DNA from: Gordionus sp. m RMFG-2023
Lineage: Eukaryota; Nematomorpha; Gordioida; Chordodea; Parachordodidae
NCBI RefSeq assembly: GCF_954871325.1
Contig: NC_088775.1
Location: 3,333,473-3,397,472 of the forward strand
Direction: 5' to 3'
DNA length: 64,000 bases
Under the pieces are notes generated by a model. It saw only the letters and a list, made by a program, of their open reading frames with translations, made no database searches and was not told where the DNA came from. Below, in pieces: positions 23,330-36,097 of this stretch. How positions within the stretch are numbered: position 1 is the first letter of the stretch; every line of letters begins with the position of its first letter. A program made the translations under genes and the position numbers.

Positions 23330-23960
23330 TAAATCAATGAAAATCGATTCGCAAGATGGCGTTATTTATTTTTAATTTTTTTTTAAATAATTTTTTTTTT
23401 TTATGTTTTAATGATTTTTGTTTTATTCTATATATATTCCCAAAAATCATTAACATTCATAATTCCTAAATAAAAGTAAACTTTATTACTTTTAATATCT
23501 AAAAAACAGAATAGATTTAAACGAATTACGGTTTGAAAATTGATAGATTTTTAGGGATATCTTTTAATTGCAAAATAGAATAAACGATACTCACAGTTTT
23601 ATAACAAATAGTATCACTGTTTCATGTATAAATAATTTCGCGGTTTTTAAATTAATTTGCTTTAGTATTTAATTTACGTTTAAACAGTTTCAAATAAAAT
23701 AAATTTTTCAGTTTCTGTTAGATTTGAACAGTATATAAGTGGGTTTAGTCTTTAGTGTCTTAATAGAATTAATAATTATCCTCATCTAGCAAAATCCGTA
23801 GCCCTTATCCTTCTTGCATAGCATAGCCCTAATCTAAACCTAGCGCGCCCGTGAGTTTAGTATCAGTAGTTCAGTAAGAACGAACACAAATTAACTGTTT
23901 TGCAAGTCTTAAGTATCTCTAAGATTTTACAGAATGCAGTAGGGTTTGTGTCTAACAAAA
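23330..23960. repeat. Dispersed repeat family R2, copy 3
   Basis: This carries both block A (ATCGATTCGCAAGATGGCGT; 'AATTGCAAAATAGAATAAACGATACTCACAG') and block B ('GAGTTTAGTATCAG', 'TTAAGTATCTCTAAGATTTTACAGAATGCAGT'), in the same order as 13436-13890, with extra sequence between them. Confidence 0.75.
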
Positions 23961-24327
23961 TTACTAAAATTGCCAAGTTGATTTAAAATAACTTTGAAAA
24001 GTGAAAATATTAAACTGTGAATATGATTATAAGAAAATTTATTTAAAAAAATTGTTATAATAAATTAAATATTTTTTTTAAAAAAAACCGTACATTTTGA
24101 TTTAAAAGCTGTGAAAATAATTTGTTCCCTATTTTTAGTCGACACCATTAAAATCGCAGATCGGTGCTTTAAGATATTAGGGCATATGTTGATGAGGAAT
24201 TTCATAAATTATGTTAATTGTCAAATTTTAAACGAGATCTTCATGAATTTGATATTAACCTCGACTCTCACCAACATAATTCCATCGTTTTATTAACGTG
24301 AAATAAGTAGAAAGATTATTATAAAAT

Positions 24328-26073
24328 TGAAGTTTTCTAAAAATATTTGAATGTTACGAGATTATTTTATTTAATTTAAAATAAATCAAAGTTACAAATT
24401 TAATTTTATATAATTTATTTTTTTAAAATTTTACATTTTTGTTATCAAACTAAAAAATCAGGCTTATATAACAATTTTCATATTAATATATAAAAAAATC
24501 AATCAATTTATATAAAAAAAAATCAATTTATATAAACATAAAAAAGAAACAATTTAAAGGTTAGTATAAATCGGTCATATCAACATTCCACCCTTTAAAA
24601 AAATGATATTTATTTTGGTTGTTCATATGATTGTTCAAGTAGTTCATAAGTCATTGTAGTCGTTGGCTTGATTCTATCACGTTGGTTTGTTAATATCGTT
24701 TTGAGTACGCTGGCTCGTCGTCAAGCTCCGTCGTTATCATTGTCAATTTTACAAAATTGTTATTATCACCAATTGTAAAATTATCATTATTAAATAGGGT
24801 TTCGGAATATATGAATAATTAGAAAATCGATTAAATTTGGATGTTAGAATAATAAAAGGATGATAAATCAACAAGATTGTTAGATAATATTTTTAGCGTT
24901 TTTTATTTTTTATATATATTTTTTTTTAATAAAAGATGATAAGATGATATGTACGTCTGTACATCCATCTCTTTCTTCAGAAATTTAAACTTTATGCCCT
25001 TATTTTTTAATTTAAAAGATTCATAAGATTGTTTTTAGTATGAGCCTTAATTTTTTAGAAAAAGATCTCTTCATCACATCCTTGAGTATTATACTAGAAT
25101 GAAGACGTTTAGTTTTTATTCTTAGTGATACTTTTAATTGTCTTCAAATTTATAAGTCTCAATTTTTTTTTATCGCATTTAGTAAGAGTTTTTTTAATTT
25201 TATTATTTTCTTTAATCTTTGTTTTCTTTAATGTTTATTTCCTTTTTTTCTATAATCAGGAATATTTTAAATTTTATTATATAATTTATCTCTTTAGTTT
25301 ATAAGAATCTCTTTCATTTTGAATATTTGGTTTTAATTCAATATTTTTCAATTTTTTGTTACTAAGAGATTTATTTTTATGAGAACGATTTTTTTTATTT
25401 CTGTAGGACATAAACATTTTAATGTACAAACACAATGCTTCATCATAACTTGAATTTAACTCTCTTGGAAACACAGCTTTCATGACTAAATATAATTCAT
25501 CTGGTAAATTACCTATTAAGCTTAGAGTATTCTTACTATCATGAAATTTTAAATAATCTTCTAATTTGTCAATGGACTTTGTTTTATTATTATTGTCCCA
25601 TATAGATATATTCATAATTAAGGGATTTACCATTAAATTTTTTTTAATTATTCTTCACTTTTTCAAATTAATCATTTCTTACGTGTTTTTAGAATGAATT
25701 AAACATAACATTCCAGAACTTTTATATCTATTTGTCTATGTTCCAGTAGCTAAAATCATATTGTCTGTGGATTTAGAATATTTTGTAAGTCATTATAGCC
25801 CACCGCTGCCACCATGAAGTTTTCTAAAAATATTTGAATGTTACGAGATTATTTAATTTAATTTAAAATAAATCAAAGTTACATATTTAATTTTATATAA
25901 TTTATTTTTAAAATATTACATTTTTGTTATCAAACTAAAAAATCAGGCTTATATAACAATTTTCATATTAATATATAAAAAAATCAAACTACACAATTTA
26001 TATAAAAAAAAATCAATTTATATAAACATAAAAAAAACAATTTAAAGGTTAGTATTAATCGGTCATATCAACA
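24328..26073 (-). mobile_element. Small LTR retroelement with a gag-like frame only (fossil)
   Basis: Two direct repeats of about 258 bp (24328-24585 and 25815-26073) begin TGTTGATATGACC on the minus strand and end in CA. They bracket a 1.2-kb interior, and both outer flanks are AAAAT, a 5-bp target duplication. Next to the 5' LTR is a primer-binding-site-like TGGTGGCAGCG (25814-25804). Before the 3' LTR is a purine-rich AAAGGGTGGAA tract. The interior holds one frame, 25633-25286, of about 115 residues (LEDYLKFHDSKN, VFPRELNSSYDEAL..LYIKMF) that resembles a Gag core of Ty3-like elements; no pol was seen. The LTRs look about 97% alike, so insertion was fairly recent. It is a non-autonomous, TRIM-like element. 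Family assignment is inferred. Confidence 0.82.
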
Positions 26074-26210
26074 AAAATATATCTCTTTAACCACCTATTT
26101 GATATTTTAAAAAAAATTTAAGTTAGGGCACGCGGTCTTTACAGAACTAAAAGTATTATTCCTAATATATTAATATTATTATATTTTTTTGATCCTCATA
26201 CTCATAAATA

Positions 26211-26433
26211 GAGTTGTTAAATGGCACGATTTAGCCTATTTTTTAGAAAAATGTTTAACATAAATATTTTAGCCAAAAAGTATTACCCTACCCTAAAAGT
26301 TTAGCTCATATATGGCAGAAAGGTTTGGACATCTGTTAGCCAAATCTCTAAGGCTCGAACGTTATCATTTTGGAATGAAATCTTGATTTACTAGTGTTTA
26401 AAAATCGAGTTAATATAGGTTTTTAACAATACT
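26211..26433. mobile_element. hAT-type MITE, family M1 (old copy)
   Basis: Degenerate arms (GAGTTGTTAAATGGC at the left, TTTTTAACAATACTC at the right) flank the M1 central segment with 'GCAGAAAGGTTTGGACATCTGTTA'-like text. Divergent from the fresh copies. Confidence 0.5.
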
Positions 26434-26439
26434 CATCAA

Positions 26440-28080
26440 CGCTTGCCTTCCGGTTGCACCCAATGAAAGGGCATCTTATTATTTCAGAAAAAGAATCTAG
26501 CATTTACTGCCCTAAGAAAATAAATTAAATGGATTAGCCCATCTAGATACCTACATATATATATAAACGAGTGTTGTTAAATTACTTAACTTTGACCATC
26601 TCAATTGCGGATTAATCAAGCTTTTAGCCTAAAAAATTGAAGTAGGTCTCTAAGTTGAGTCTCAACTTGAAGATTGATTGTAATATTTTTGGTTAGAAAC
26701 ATGGCCACGCTGTTTTGTAGTTGACTGAAGTTAGGTAAAGGGGGTTTATTTTTTACAAAAATATAATATAGCCAACGGCCAAAAATAAGGGGACCCTGCT
26801 TCTGTAAAATTTATGGCTAAAAGATTCGCATAATATTCCACCTCCTAATAGGTGAATCCTAGAATCAAAAAAAATTAGCTCAATCATACATACATAATTT
26901 TTGGCACAGATTTTCCCCGAATATATATTCACATTTAGTTGGTAGTTGGAGCTCTATTTTTTATGATAACTTATTTAAATAAGATAGATTTTTTTAAAAT
27001 ATGTATTTCAATTTATAATACAATCATTTAATTTTTTTAAAAAGTTTTCTATCCTTTTTTAAAATATATATACAGTGTTGTGTTGATTTAATGAAGCATA
27101 TTGACGATTAAAATCAAAACCTATCCATATAAAAATATTTTGTTTGCAAAAAATTATTATTAACTATTTGATGTTTTATTTTATGAAAAGAAATTAACTC
27201 TAAATAGTGACTGAATGGGAATTTTTCGCCATCAACATTTATGTTTTTAAAAAATCTATAAAATACGACTTTTAGAAATTTATAGACACAATTTTGGTTC
27301 CTTTTTTGGGTACTCTATATAATTATAAATTTATAAATCACAATTTTTAACTAAGGTTTCATGTAAAAAGTCATTTAATAAAATAATTCGTATCGTCAAA
27401 AAAAATTTTTTATGATATATTCTTGATTGGATATATATAAATTGATGATAATAATTGATGTTCTTGATATATATTGGTTTCAACGATACATGTTGGTTCA
27501 ATTATATTAAAATTAACATATTTTCGAAAAATGCTAACATATAAACATTTATAAATATTCAAGTATAATTTTTTATAATTTTTTTTTCATAAAAATTCTA
27601 AAAATAGGTAAATCCAATTTGCTTTATTAAAATATTTTAATATTAATGATATTCAAAATAAATTTTTTTAAAAAATAAATAAAAAATCTATGATATTCAT
27701 TCCGCAAGATGGCGTATTTTAATTTTTTTAATCTTATTTGTATATTTATAAAAATATTAATATTAACATTATTAAATTATAAACAACTTTATTCCACTTA
27801 TTATCTACGAAGAAAATTGTTATCGTTGGAAAAAGCTAATGAAATTTAAAAAAAAAAATTGTTAGATTTGATTTGCATTGGAAGAATGATAACATTGACT
27901 TGGATAAAAACTACGATTTTTACCCGTTTTCCCAAAAGCATAGATAATTCAAATTATTAAATTTTAAATGCAATGTTTGAAATAGGTATAGCTTCCAAGT
28001 CAAGATTAAATCACAACAGAAAGGTTGCAAACTTTTTATTTAAAGAAATCGATACGATAAATGTAATGTATTTTTAGTAT
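26440..28080. other. Repeat-rich A+T-rich DNA without a gene
   Basis: At 27695-27725 CATTCCGCAAGATGGCGT recurs, shared with 31205-31230 and with R2 block A (13471, 23348). This marks another dispersed repeat around 27560-27900 and 31030-31400. No coding segment was recognised. Confidence 0.4.
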
Positions 28081-28086
28081 TAATCA

Positions 28087-31020
28087 GGGATGCGAACCCG
28101 ACAAAATTTTTGCCCGGGTTCGGTTCGTGTTCGGTTCGGGGTATAAAAAAAAGGTGGGTTCGATTCGGGTTCGGTTCAGGGAAATATTTTTGGACCCGGG
28201 TTTGGTTCGGGTTTGGTTCGGGTTTGGTTCGGGTTTGGTTCGGGTTCAAGAATTTTTGAGTTGATAAAAGAAATTCTATATTTAAATCATAATAAAAAAC
28301 TAGACATAAATTTGATATAAAAAATAAATTTTTTATTTTATTTATAGGCAAATATAGTTAAAAATACAAAGCATATAGTCATGTATCAATTTTAAAAATT
28401 TTATTTAGACGTATTAGCATAATATCTTCCAAGAGTTGTTCACTCATCCTCGATCTATGTGGTGAATGAATGAATTTCAAATGTGAAAAAGATCTTTCAA
28501 CGCTAACCTATGTTAAATGTATTTATATGTGAAAATATGATAAATTAACTTGGGTTGCAGGAACAGCAAGGAAAAGATATATTCAGGGTGTTCCAGCTTA
28601 GCAGACTCCCAAAAATGCAAAATATTTTCCTTCTTATCTAATCTTTTATAATCGCTAAATCCAGTAATTATTGTTCCAATACTTTTCTCAGCAATCGTTG
28701 GCCCTCTTTTAAGTATTTTCTCCTGCCTTTCTTTAAGTTGTATCAATTTCTCTAAATCATCTTCTTGTTCAATAACTTCATCGGAACTAATATCATCAGA
28801 TAAAATCGGCGTTGTTAAGCTTTTAATTCGTCTCCATAAATTGACAAGATGCCTTTTCGCACAAATCTTATCATCATCACTAAGTAATACCTGTAATATT
28901 TAAGGATTTATATTGTTTATATTTAAATATTCCATAAAATAACAATTTTAATATAAATCTAAAATAATTAATTTACTAAGCTTTTAATTAACCTTGTATC
29001 TTGGGTCCAGGTATATGGCAGCTAAGAGAATTTCGTTCTTTATAAACCTTTCTTCTCTGTTCTTAAGACAAGAATATAGTAATTGAGCAAAATGGTTTGG
29101 ATTTTTTTCCAGTTCGATGCAGCATCTTAACCATGCTGCATAAAAATCTGTCAGTGTTAACTGTTCAGATTGGAATTGTTTGGTTGCGATTTTTAGCGGT
29201 TTTAAAATTTCAACAATCGTTATTATCTCTTTCCAATCTTCAGTCAATAAATAATCAGATTGCTCTGAAAAAAAATCTTCGATATTGGGTTTTAGTAAAA
29301 TCAGCCTTTCTAACATATCATGGGTTGAATGCCATCTGTGGCAATCTAACACAGGCTTAGGGAGTTTCATATTTTTTAATAACTTTTGGTAAGTGGGATG
29401 TCTTAATTTTAAATTTAGGCTCCTAGCTTTTGCAATGGTTTCCACAATAGGTGATAATTTTATAGCATCTTGAAGTGCCAGCTGAAGTGTGTGAGTTGCA
29501 CACCGTACACTATAAATCGGATAGGATATAATAGTTGATAAAAAAGTATTTTGTATATCATCAATATCATATTTATATACATTTACATCCATATTTTCTT
29601 CATCTGCTGATTCACTCCTTATATCATAATCAGTTTCAGGTTGCAGGAGCTTTATAGCTCTTAAAAAATTACAACCATTATCAGAAGTAATTGTGTATAT
29701 TTATTCAATATTAATTTTAAATTTTAGTAAAGTTTTTAATATATTCTCTTTTATATATTCTCCTGTACATCTCTCTTTCAGCTCTACAATTCCAAGAGTC
29801 CTCAAATTTATAATGGACTTTGATATAAATTGAATATTTACACCAAGAATTGACCTATCTAGTCGTTGAACTGCATCAACTTTTAAACTTATTAATTTTC
29901 CTTCTACCTCTCTCGATATTTTGTCTCTAATTGATTGGGCTATTTTATTAATAGTTCTGGATAAATTTTCTTTGTTTATAACTAAATTGAGCCCAGATAG
30001 GAGTGGATTTATAATTCTTTGAAATCCCGAATCTTCAATAATTGATAAAGGCCGGCCATTTACAGTAACAAGTTCTAGTATAGAACTCATCAAATCATTA
30101 GATGATATATTTATACTTGTATGCTTTTTTGGAAAAAAGGTTTCTATATTAATTTTAGGTTTTTTTGCCAATAACAATTCCTGATATTTAGTTTTTTCAT
30201 TTAAATAATTTAAATATTCATTGTTGTGATTTCTTTCCAGGTGTCTTTCTAAATTTGACAAGTGATTACCAGACATTTTTACTTTGCAATATGAACATAT
30301 TGATTTTTTTTCTATTGTATTAAGGGTAAAATGCTTATCAAATATGACTTTATCTTTAATCTTAAATCTATAAAAAGAGAACAATTTTTTTAAATAGCAA
30401 TGATTTCAGAATTAAAAAAGAGATATTTATAAATTTAATTTCATTTATAATATGCACTTCATTAATATCTTGTAAAAATTAATCTGAACCAAAAATAAAT
30501 GATTAGCATATATAAATTTTAAAATCATTTTAATAAGTTTACAAAAACTGCCCTACATTTAACAATTTTTAAGTTAGATGTTTAGAATTTTTTAAATTAA
30601 CAATATAATAATTTTTACTTTGATTTGTTAACCATTTTCTTCTAATTAATAATCTTTAAGATTAATAAGATAAAAATTTAAAAATAAATGGCGTAAATTA
30701 ATTCAATTGTTTAAAATTTTTTAACACTCCAAAAGGAATCGAGAATAAATTTAAAAATGGCATAAATGAATTAAGTTGTTTAAAATTTATTAATACTTCA
30801 TTTAATTGGAAATTTGAAAATATAATATTTGTATTTACATATATTAATATATGATTTTAAATAACTGAACCCGGTTGAACCCGGGTTCAAATAAAATTCT
30901 TGGGTTCGGTTCGGGGTTTTGAAAATTTTATATATGAGGTTCAGGTACGGTTCGGGTTCAGAGTTATTTTCTAAAAACCCGGGTTAACTTCTCCGGGTTC
31001 GGGTTCGGTTCGAATCCATG
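28087..31020 (-). mobile_element. Nearly complete hAT transposon
   Basis: The ends are imperfect inverted repeats: CAGGGATGCGAACC at 28087 and GGTTCGAATCCATG near 31007-31020. Each is followed inward by about 150 bp of repeated GGTTCGGGTTCGG/CCCGGGTTCGG words typical of hAT sub-terminal transposase-binding regions. Between them lies a minus-strand hAT transposase (separate entry). No convincing 8-bp target duplication was seen, so one end may be slightly misplaced or decayed. Confidence 0.85.
28379..30384 (-). pseudogene. hAT transposase with BED zinc finger, spliced, recently disabled
   Basis: Coding blocks run from high to low coordinate. A BED finger (CSYCKVKMSGNHLSNLERHL, then ERNHN) is at about 30300-30190 and the hAT core starts in 30384-29704. 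An in-frame TAA (29703-29701) follows, then the same frame resumes with YTITSDNGCNFLRAIK, 'VRCATHTLQLALQDAI', 'CHRWHSTHDMLERL' and 'LLAAIYLDPRYK' down to about 28993. A short intron (AAG|GTTAAT..ATTACAG|GT) leads to 28890-28550. A second intron lies around CAA|GTTAAT..ACATAG|GTT; the LAVPATQ|VSVERSFSHLKF block is in another frame than the preceding exon, so one shift is likely. The C-terminal dimerisation segment (SRMSEQLLEDIMLIRLNKI) ends at 28379. A first small exon beyond 30384 is likely. Confidence 0.85.
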
Positions 31021-31204
31021 CTTTCATAGTTGGTTATATTAAAATTAATATATCAAAAAAAATATATAATTATTTATAATACTCAGTATAATTTTTTATT
31101 TATTTAAAAATTCTATATATGGGTTATTCCAATTTCTTTAGTAAAAATATTTTATCATAATTAAATTCAAAATAAATTAAAATGAAGGAATAAAAATCGA
31201 TGAT

Positions 31205-31400
31205 ATTCATTCCGCAAGATGGCATATTTTATTTTTATGATTTTTTTTTAGATTAATTTTTTTTCCTATTTCTAAAAAATTTATATTAAAATTATTAAAT
31301 TAAAAGGTAAACTTTATTTCGTTTATTATCTATGAAACAAATTGATTGAAAATGAATTACCAAATTGCTAGATTTCGAATATGTCATTCTATTTCAAATA
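31205..31400. repeat. Dispersed repeat sharing CATTCCGCAAGATGGC with 27695
   Basis: 'ATGATATTCATTCCGCAAGATGGC' and the sequence following ('AAACTTTATTtCGTTTATTATCTATGAA') recur at 27690-27820. The segment right after the hAT element (31030-31130) likewise resembles 27480-27600, so the hAT inserted in or beside an older repeat. Confidence 0.55.
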
Positions 31401-31797
31401 AATTTAAAATGGCTTAAATTTTAAAAGTCACCTGACTGTGGTTTCCCTTTTTTTTGTAAAAAAAATTCCATATTAATAACATAAATTAATTGCCATAACA
31501 TCTATCCTCCTCTGATGCTAGTTACTTGTAACCAAATTTTTCTATCAATAAACTTACTACAGTATCCACCGGTTTATGTAACTATAAAAATTCAAGGCTA
31601 CCCTAAAAAGAAAATAAAGATTGGCGCCGCCTTTAACTTCCGGTTAATTTGGATACTGTATTGCATTTTTTTTTAGTATAGGCTTAAAAAAATAAATATG
31701 TGCAGTATATTATAAATATACATTTTTTGTAATAAATTTAATTTCTATCTATGCTCAAAATAAATATACATAATTGTATTTGATTTAATATAAAAAT

Positions 31798-31935
31798 CAA
31801 AGACCTGCAGAAGGTACCATTTGCAAGGCCCGTCCCGGGATGCTTTTTTTAAAATAAAAATTTTATGCCCGGTTCGGGTATATTTAAAAAAATCAAAATA
31901 CTACACGGGTATACCCGGGGCGAACCTGCAGGTCT
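31798..31935. mobile_element. hAT-like MITE, family M2
   Basis: Inverted ends CAAAGACCTGCAGAAGGTACC and CTGCAGGTCTG enclose a CCCGTCCCGGG/ACCCGGGGCG-rich interior with a central A/T tract. Related copies lie at 45057, 47975, 60256 and 63594. Confidence 0.7.
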
Positions 31936-31980
31936 GATATTATAAAAGTGTATACATTGTAGATTAACAACTAATATCAC

Positions 31981-32414
31981 TTCCTTCCTTCCTTTCTCTT
32001 CTTCCTTCCTTCCTTCCTTCCTTCCTTCCTTCCTTCCTTCCTTCCTTCCTTCCTTCCTTCCTTCCTTCCTTCCTTCCTTCCTTCCTTCCTTCCTTCCTTC
32101 CTTCCTTCCTTCCTTCCTTCCTTCCTTCCTTCCTTCCTTCCTTCCTTCCTTCCTTCCTTCCTTCCTTCCTTCCTTCCTTCCTTCCTTCCTTCCTTCCTTC
32201 CTTCCTTCCTTCCTTCCTTCCTTCCTTCCTTCCTTCCTTCCTTCCTTCCTTCCTTCCTTCCTTCCTTCCTTCCTTCCTTCCTTCCTTCCTTCCTTCCTTC
32301 CTTCCTTCCTTCCTTCCTTCCTTCCTTCCTTCCTTCCTTCCTTCCTTCCTTCCTTCCTTCCTTCCTTCCTTCCTTCCTTCCTTCCTTCCTTCCTTCCTTC
32401 CTTCCTTCCTTTCT
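31981..32414. repeat. CCTT tetranucleotide microsatellite, ~430 bp
   Basis: About 105 nearly perfect CCTT units, with small CTTT/CTCTT interruptions only at the edges. The purity suggests recent expansion. Assembly may have collapsed or padded its true length. Confidence 0.98.
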
Positions 32415-34075
32415 TAACTTATAATATATAAATGCCTAACTGTTGTGATATTCAAATGAGTTAAAGAAAAATGAATAATAAAGTTCAAGATTATTCAAGT
32501 TTGTTGTATTAAACACTATGTAAATGCTTGTTTTGTGATGAAAAAAAGAAAAGATATTGGGTTTATATAAATTTTTGAATAATGATTTAAAGTTGAATTA
32601 TAATCGACGAAATGTATTATGTTATAATCGGATGATGTTTAATTTTATATAAAAGACACAATTTTTATAATTAAAAACTTAATTTTTACTTTTATTTTTA
32701 TGTATATTTTATGTTGATTAAATTATATTTAATTATTAATATTTAATAAAGATTTAGTATATGAGATATTAGTATTTAATTATATTTTTATTTCTATTTT
32801 ATATTTAGGTTTTTTAATCTCCCAATACCAAATTCTCAAAATCTCACATCTCTTCCACTCATCCACCGGGATATTTCTAATTATATTTTTTCGAAAAGAT
32901 GATTAATTAATTTTTTTTTTAAATTATTGCCGGACATTTTGTTTTTTATTCATAAAAATGGGATTATATATATATGTAATAATTAGTTTTCATTACATTA
33001 ATGTTTATAACTTCTATTATCATTGTCGAAAACCTAGATAATACCGATTTTTAAAAAGGGTAAATTATTTGTATTTAGCTGGATTTAGCATATAGATAAC
33101 CGTTTTGCCATTCTTTTGACTAAATCTAGAGGCTTAAGTAATATTTTTCGTTTTTCTATTTTTGACAAAACTAATCACAGTCATTCTATTTAATTAATGT
33201 ACTTTATTCATTTATTTATGCAAAAAATTTGCACTTTATCTGATGAAGATGAAATTAGAAACATTTTTAAATAAATTTAAATTATTATTTACAAATAGTG
33301 AAATTAGTTACAATTATAATAAATAAACAAATTAGACGTATTTAATATATATTTTTTTAAATTTTTTAATTACTTGAAAATCCAGTTTGAAGAAAAGAAT
33401 GGGTTTTTAATTTCTAAATTCCAACTCGATGTTGGATACATTAGCAAACGAGAAATTCATTACGAAAGATTGCCTCAATTAAAAAAAATAATGTATTATA
33501 TTATATCTATTATCTAACAATGTAAAAGTATCTAAAGATACTTTATTAGGTTTCGATACTTAATACATAGCAGCTAGCGTCTCTACATTCACCACATCAA
33601 GAGAATTTTAATCCACCCCCTCTCCTTTTTTAAATATTAATGACCACGTGATGAAATATAAATATCTTTTAATTAAATTTTAATACGTAATAAAAATACA
33701 GCATTAACGAAAAAAGAGTTAAACATTTTGGAGAATGCTATATAAATAATGGATCTTCTTATGGTTTTTTCGTTGACTTAGTAATCCATCTGAATATACC
33801 TCTCTTGTTCTTAATTGCTTTTCTCATCGCCGATTCTAAATTCGTTAATACAAAATTGGTTATTTCTTTTTGAAAAAAATAGATGTATAATTTTTTTTTT
33901 AAAACCCATAAAAATTAAATTCCACATTTAATTTTACAATTTAAAAAAAATATATATATATATTATAATAATTTATTAAATTCACTGTTAAAACACTTAT
34001 CGTTACAATTTAAATCCGTTTCAGATCTACTAGTACTTAGGTTGCTTCTATCACTAATACCTTTTAAATATATAT
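32415..34075. other. A+T-rich DNA, nothing recognised
   Basis: No coding segment, RNA gene or known repeat was recognised. Confidence 0.4.
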
Positions 34076-34078
34076 TTA

Positions 34079-34275
34079 AATATTGTTAAAACGGCTCGAT
34101 TTGAGCTATTTTCTCCAGAAACATATCACACAAGCCCTAAAGATTTTGCTTTTAAATGGCATAAAGATTTGGACATCTATTATCGAAATCTCTTAGCTTA
34201 GGCAATATTTCTAGCTAAAATATTGAAGTTGGCCGGTAATAAAAATTGGATTAAATCGATCCGTTTAACAACATT
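34079..34275. mobile_element. hAT-type MITE, family M1
   Basis: Left arm ATTGTTAAAACGGCTCGATT, right arm 'GATCCGTTTAACAACATTAG', with the M1 centre between (TTTGGACATCTATTATCGAA). Confidence 0.75.
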
Positions 34276-34279
34276 AGTT

Positions 34280-35180
34280 ATGAAACTTCCCCAAGTACCA
34301 AAAGAGAGCTATCTTCGTATAATATAAATTTTACTTTTTTTTTAACTTTAATATTTTAAGAAACTTTCGTATTGTGTAGATTTTTTTAATTTTGACCTTA
34401 AAAACACATTAATATAATTAAATAGGTGGGGAAATATCAAATTTATACATATTATAGAATGCTGTTACATACAAAATCCTAGCTTCTAAATATTACTGGT
34501 TTTAAAATAAAATCCACTAAATTTATAAATTCCTTGCGCCGACTACCACTGGTCTCCCCTACTTATTTCTATTTTAACAAGTGACATTATTAATCATCAA
34601 ATATATATTTTTTTTGATATAAATTTCCTTTTTTGCATATTTTTAAAAATATATTTATCTCCCAATTTGACAAATTGTGCATATTCTATATATATTGCTA
34701 CTAAATTCAAAGGGGGTTTCAAAAGATAAAACGATATACATAATAATGATAAGCCAAACAAAACGCATGTTGTTTCGTTATAAAATATTAATAATTATTA
34801 TGTTAATAATCTAATAATAATATGGGAACCAATTATTGCAATATATCCTTCGTAACCCTCAATAAATATTGACTCTAAATAAACTTTTTACATCGCCTTT
34901 CTCAACTGAAACTTTCGGGCTACAGGCCTAATACCCTAAAAATTTCCCATCATTACATCTTACAAAGTACAGTATAATGCTAATCAAGCAAAATCTATTG
35001 CACAACGGATTTTTTGATAATGGGAAAAGAAAGGTACGGTAATTATATTATGGTACCTAACCTTTATCAATCAAGATCTTGGCCTCCACCTTCTTCACGG
35101 ATTCTATCGGAGTGTCTTGAACTAAACTGTCGCCGCTTTATTAATAAATTTAAAAAGTAAAAACGTGTAAAATAGTGTTT
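34280..35180. other. A+T-rich DNA, nothing recognised
   Basis: No gene was recognised. GC-richer patches near 34900-34960 and 35080-35140 contain no readable domain. Confidence 0.35.
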
Positions 35181-35185
35181 CAAGT

Positions 35186-35371
35186 AGTATTGTTAAACGG
35201 CTCGTGAGCCTATTTTTTAAAACGGCTATGAATATTTTAGCTATTGCCCAAACCTCGATTTCGCTATTAGATGTCTAAACCTTTGTGCCATTTATGATTA
35301 AAATCTTCAGGCTTGTGTAGTAATATTATTCTGAATAAAATATTGAGTTAGCCGTTTTTAAACAATACTAG
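35186..35371. mobile_element. hAT-type MITE, family M1
   Basis: Left arm AGTATTGTTAAACGGCTCGT, right arm TTGAGTTAGCCGTTTTTAAA followed by CAATACTAG. The right-hand GAGCCG hairpin is deleted. The centre has CTCGATTTCG..CTTCAGGCTTGTG. Confidence 0.8.
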
Positions 35372-36097
35372 TTGCAAGTGAGCGAATAGAATATTTATTT
35401 TCCCTACTCCAGGGTTAGGAGTTATATATAAATAAAATTGCATAAAATTAAAATAATCATACTTAACGGCTAGGTCTAAATTAGGCAAAATTTCTTTAAC
35501 AGCTGATGCTTCCTAAAAAAAAGATTTAAATAACATGCTGAGTTGACACAGCAAAAATAAAAGTTAATATTTGTGATAATGGAATAACAGATTTATAACA
35601 AGCTCAAAAATATTTTTATTGATTCGAGGCAGAACCTATCACTGCCTTCAAGATGAGTTCAGAGCTATTCTTAGTTAGTAAAAGTGCAAGGGGAAATAAA
35701 ATTATAATGGTTGACTTCGGTTTTACTTTGGATTAGTTTAGTTTAATTTTAAATGTGCTATCTTACCTATCCTATCGTCTTAATGTATTAACAATAACAC
35801 CAAATAATTACAAGATATTTGGATAATCGAGAAAATTTAAGCTCCTTTAAATTAAATATTATTAATTTACTTTATGTATTAGCAGGGACGGTAAAACCAT
35901 TAATATAAAATTTTCGAAAATCATTAGTAAAAGAATTATAATGTTAAAATATAAAAAAATGTTTAAATAATACTATCATCAACATTTCAAAAATTTGCAT
36001 CAACAATCAAAATGTTCTACATTATTAAATTTGATTCAATTAAACTAACAAAATGTATATGTAGGTTTCCTGTTTGAATAGAATGCGACTTTTGGAC

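Noticed and set aside
28040-28351. Minus-strand frame with Asn-Pro-Thr repeats
   Set aside because: It is the translated sub-terminal repeat array of the hAT element, not a protein.
31981-32414. CRISPR-like or satellite array
   Set aside because: It is a simple tetranucleotide repeat with no spacers. No CRISPR array exists in this eukaryotic window.
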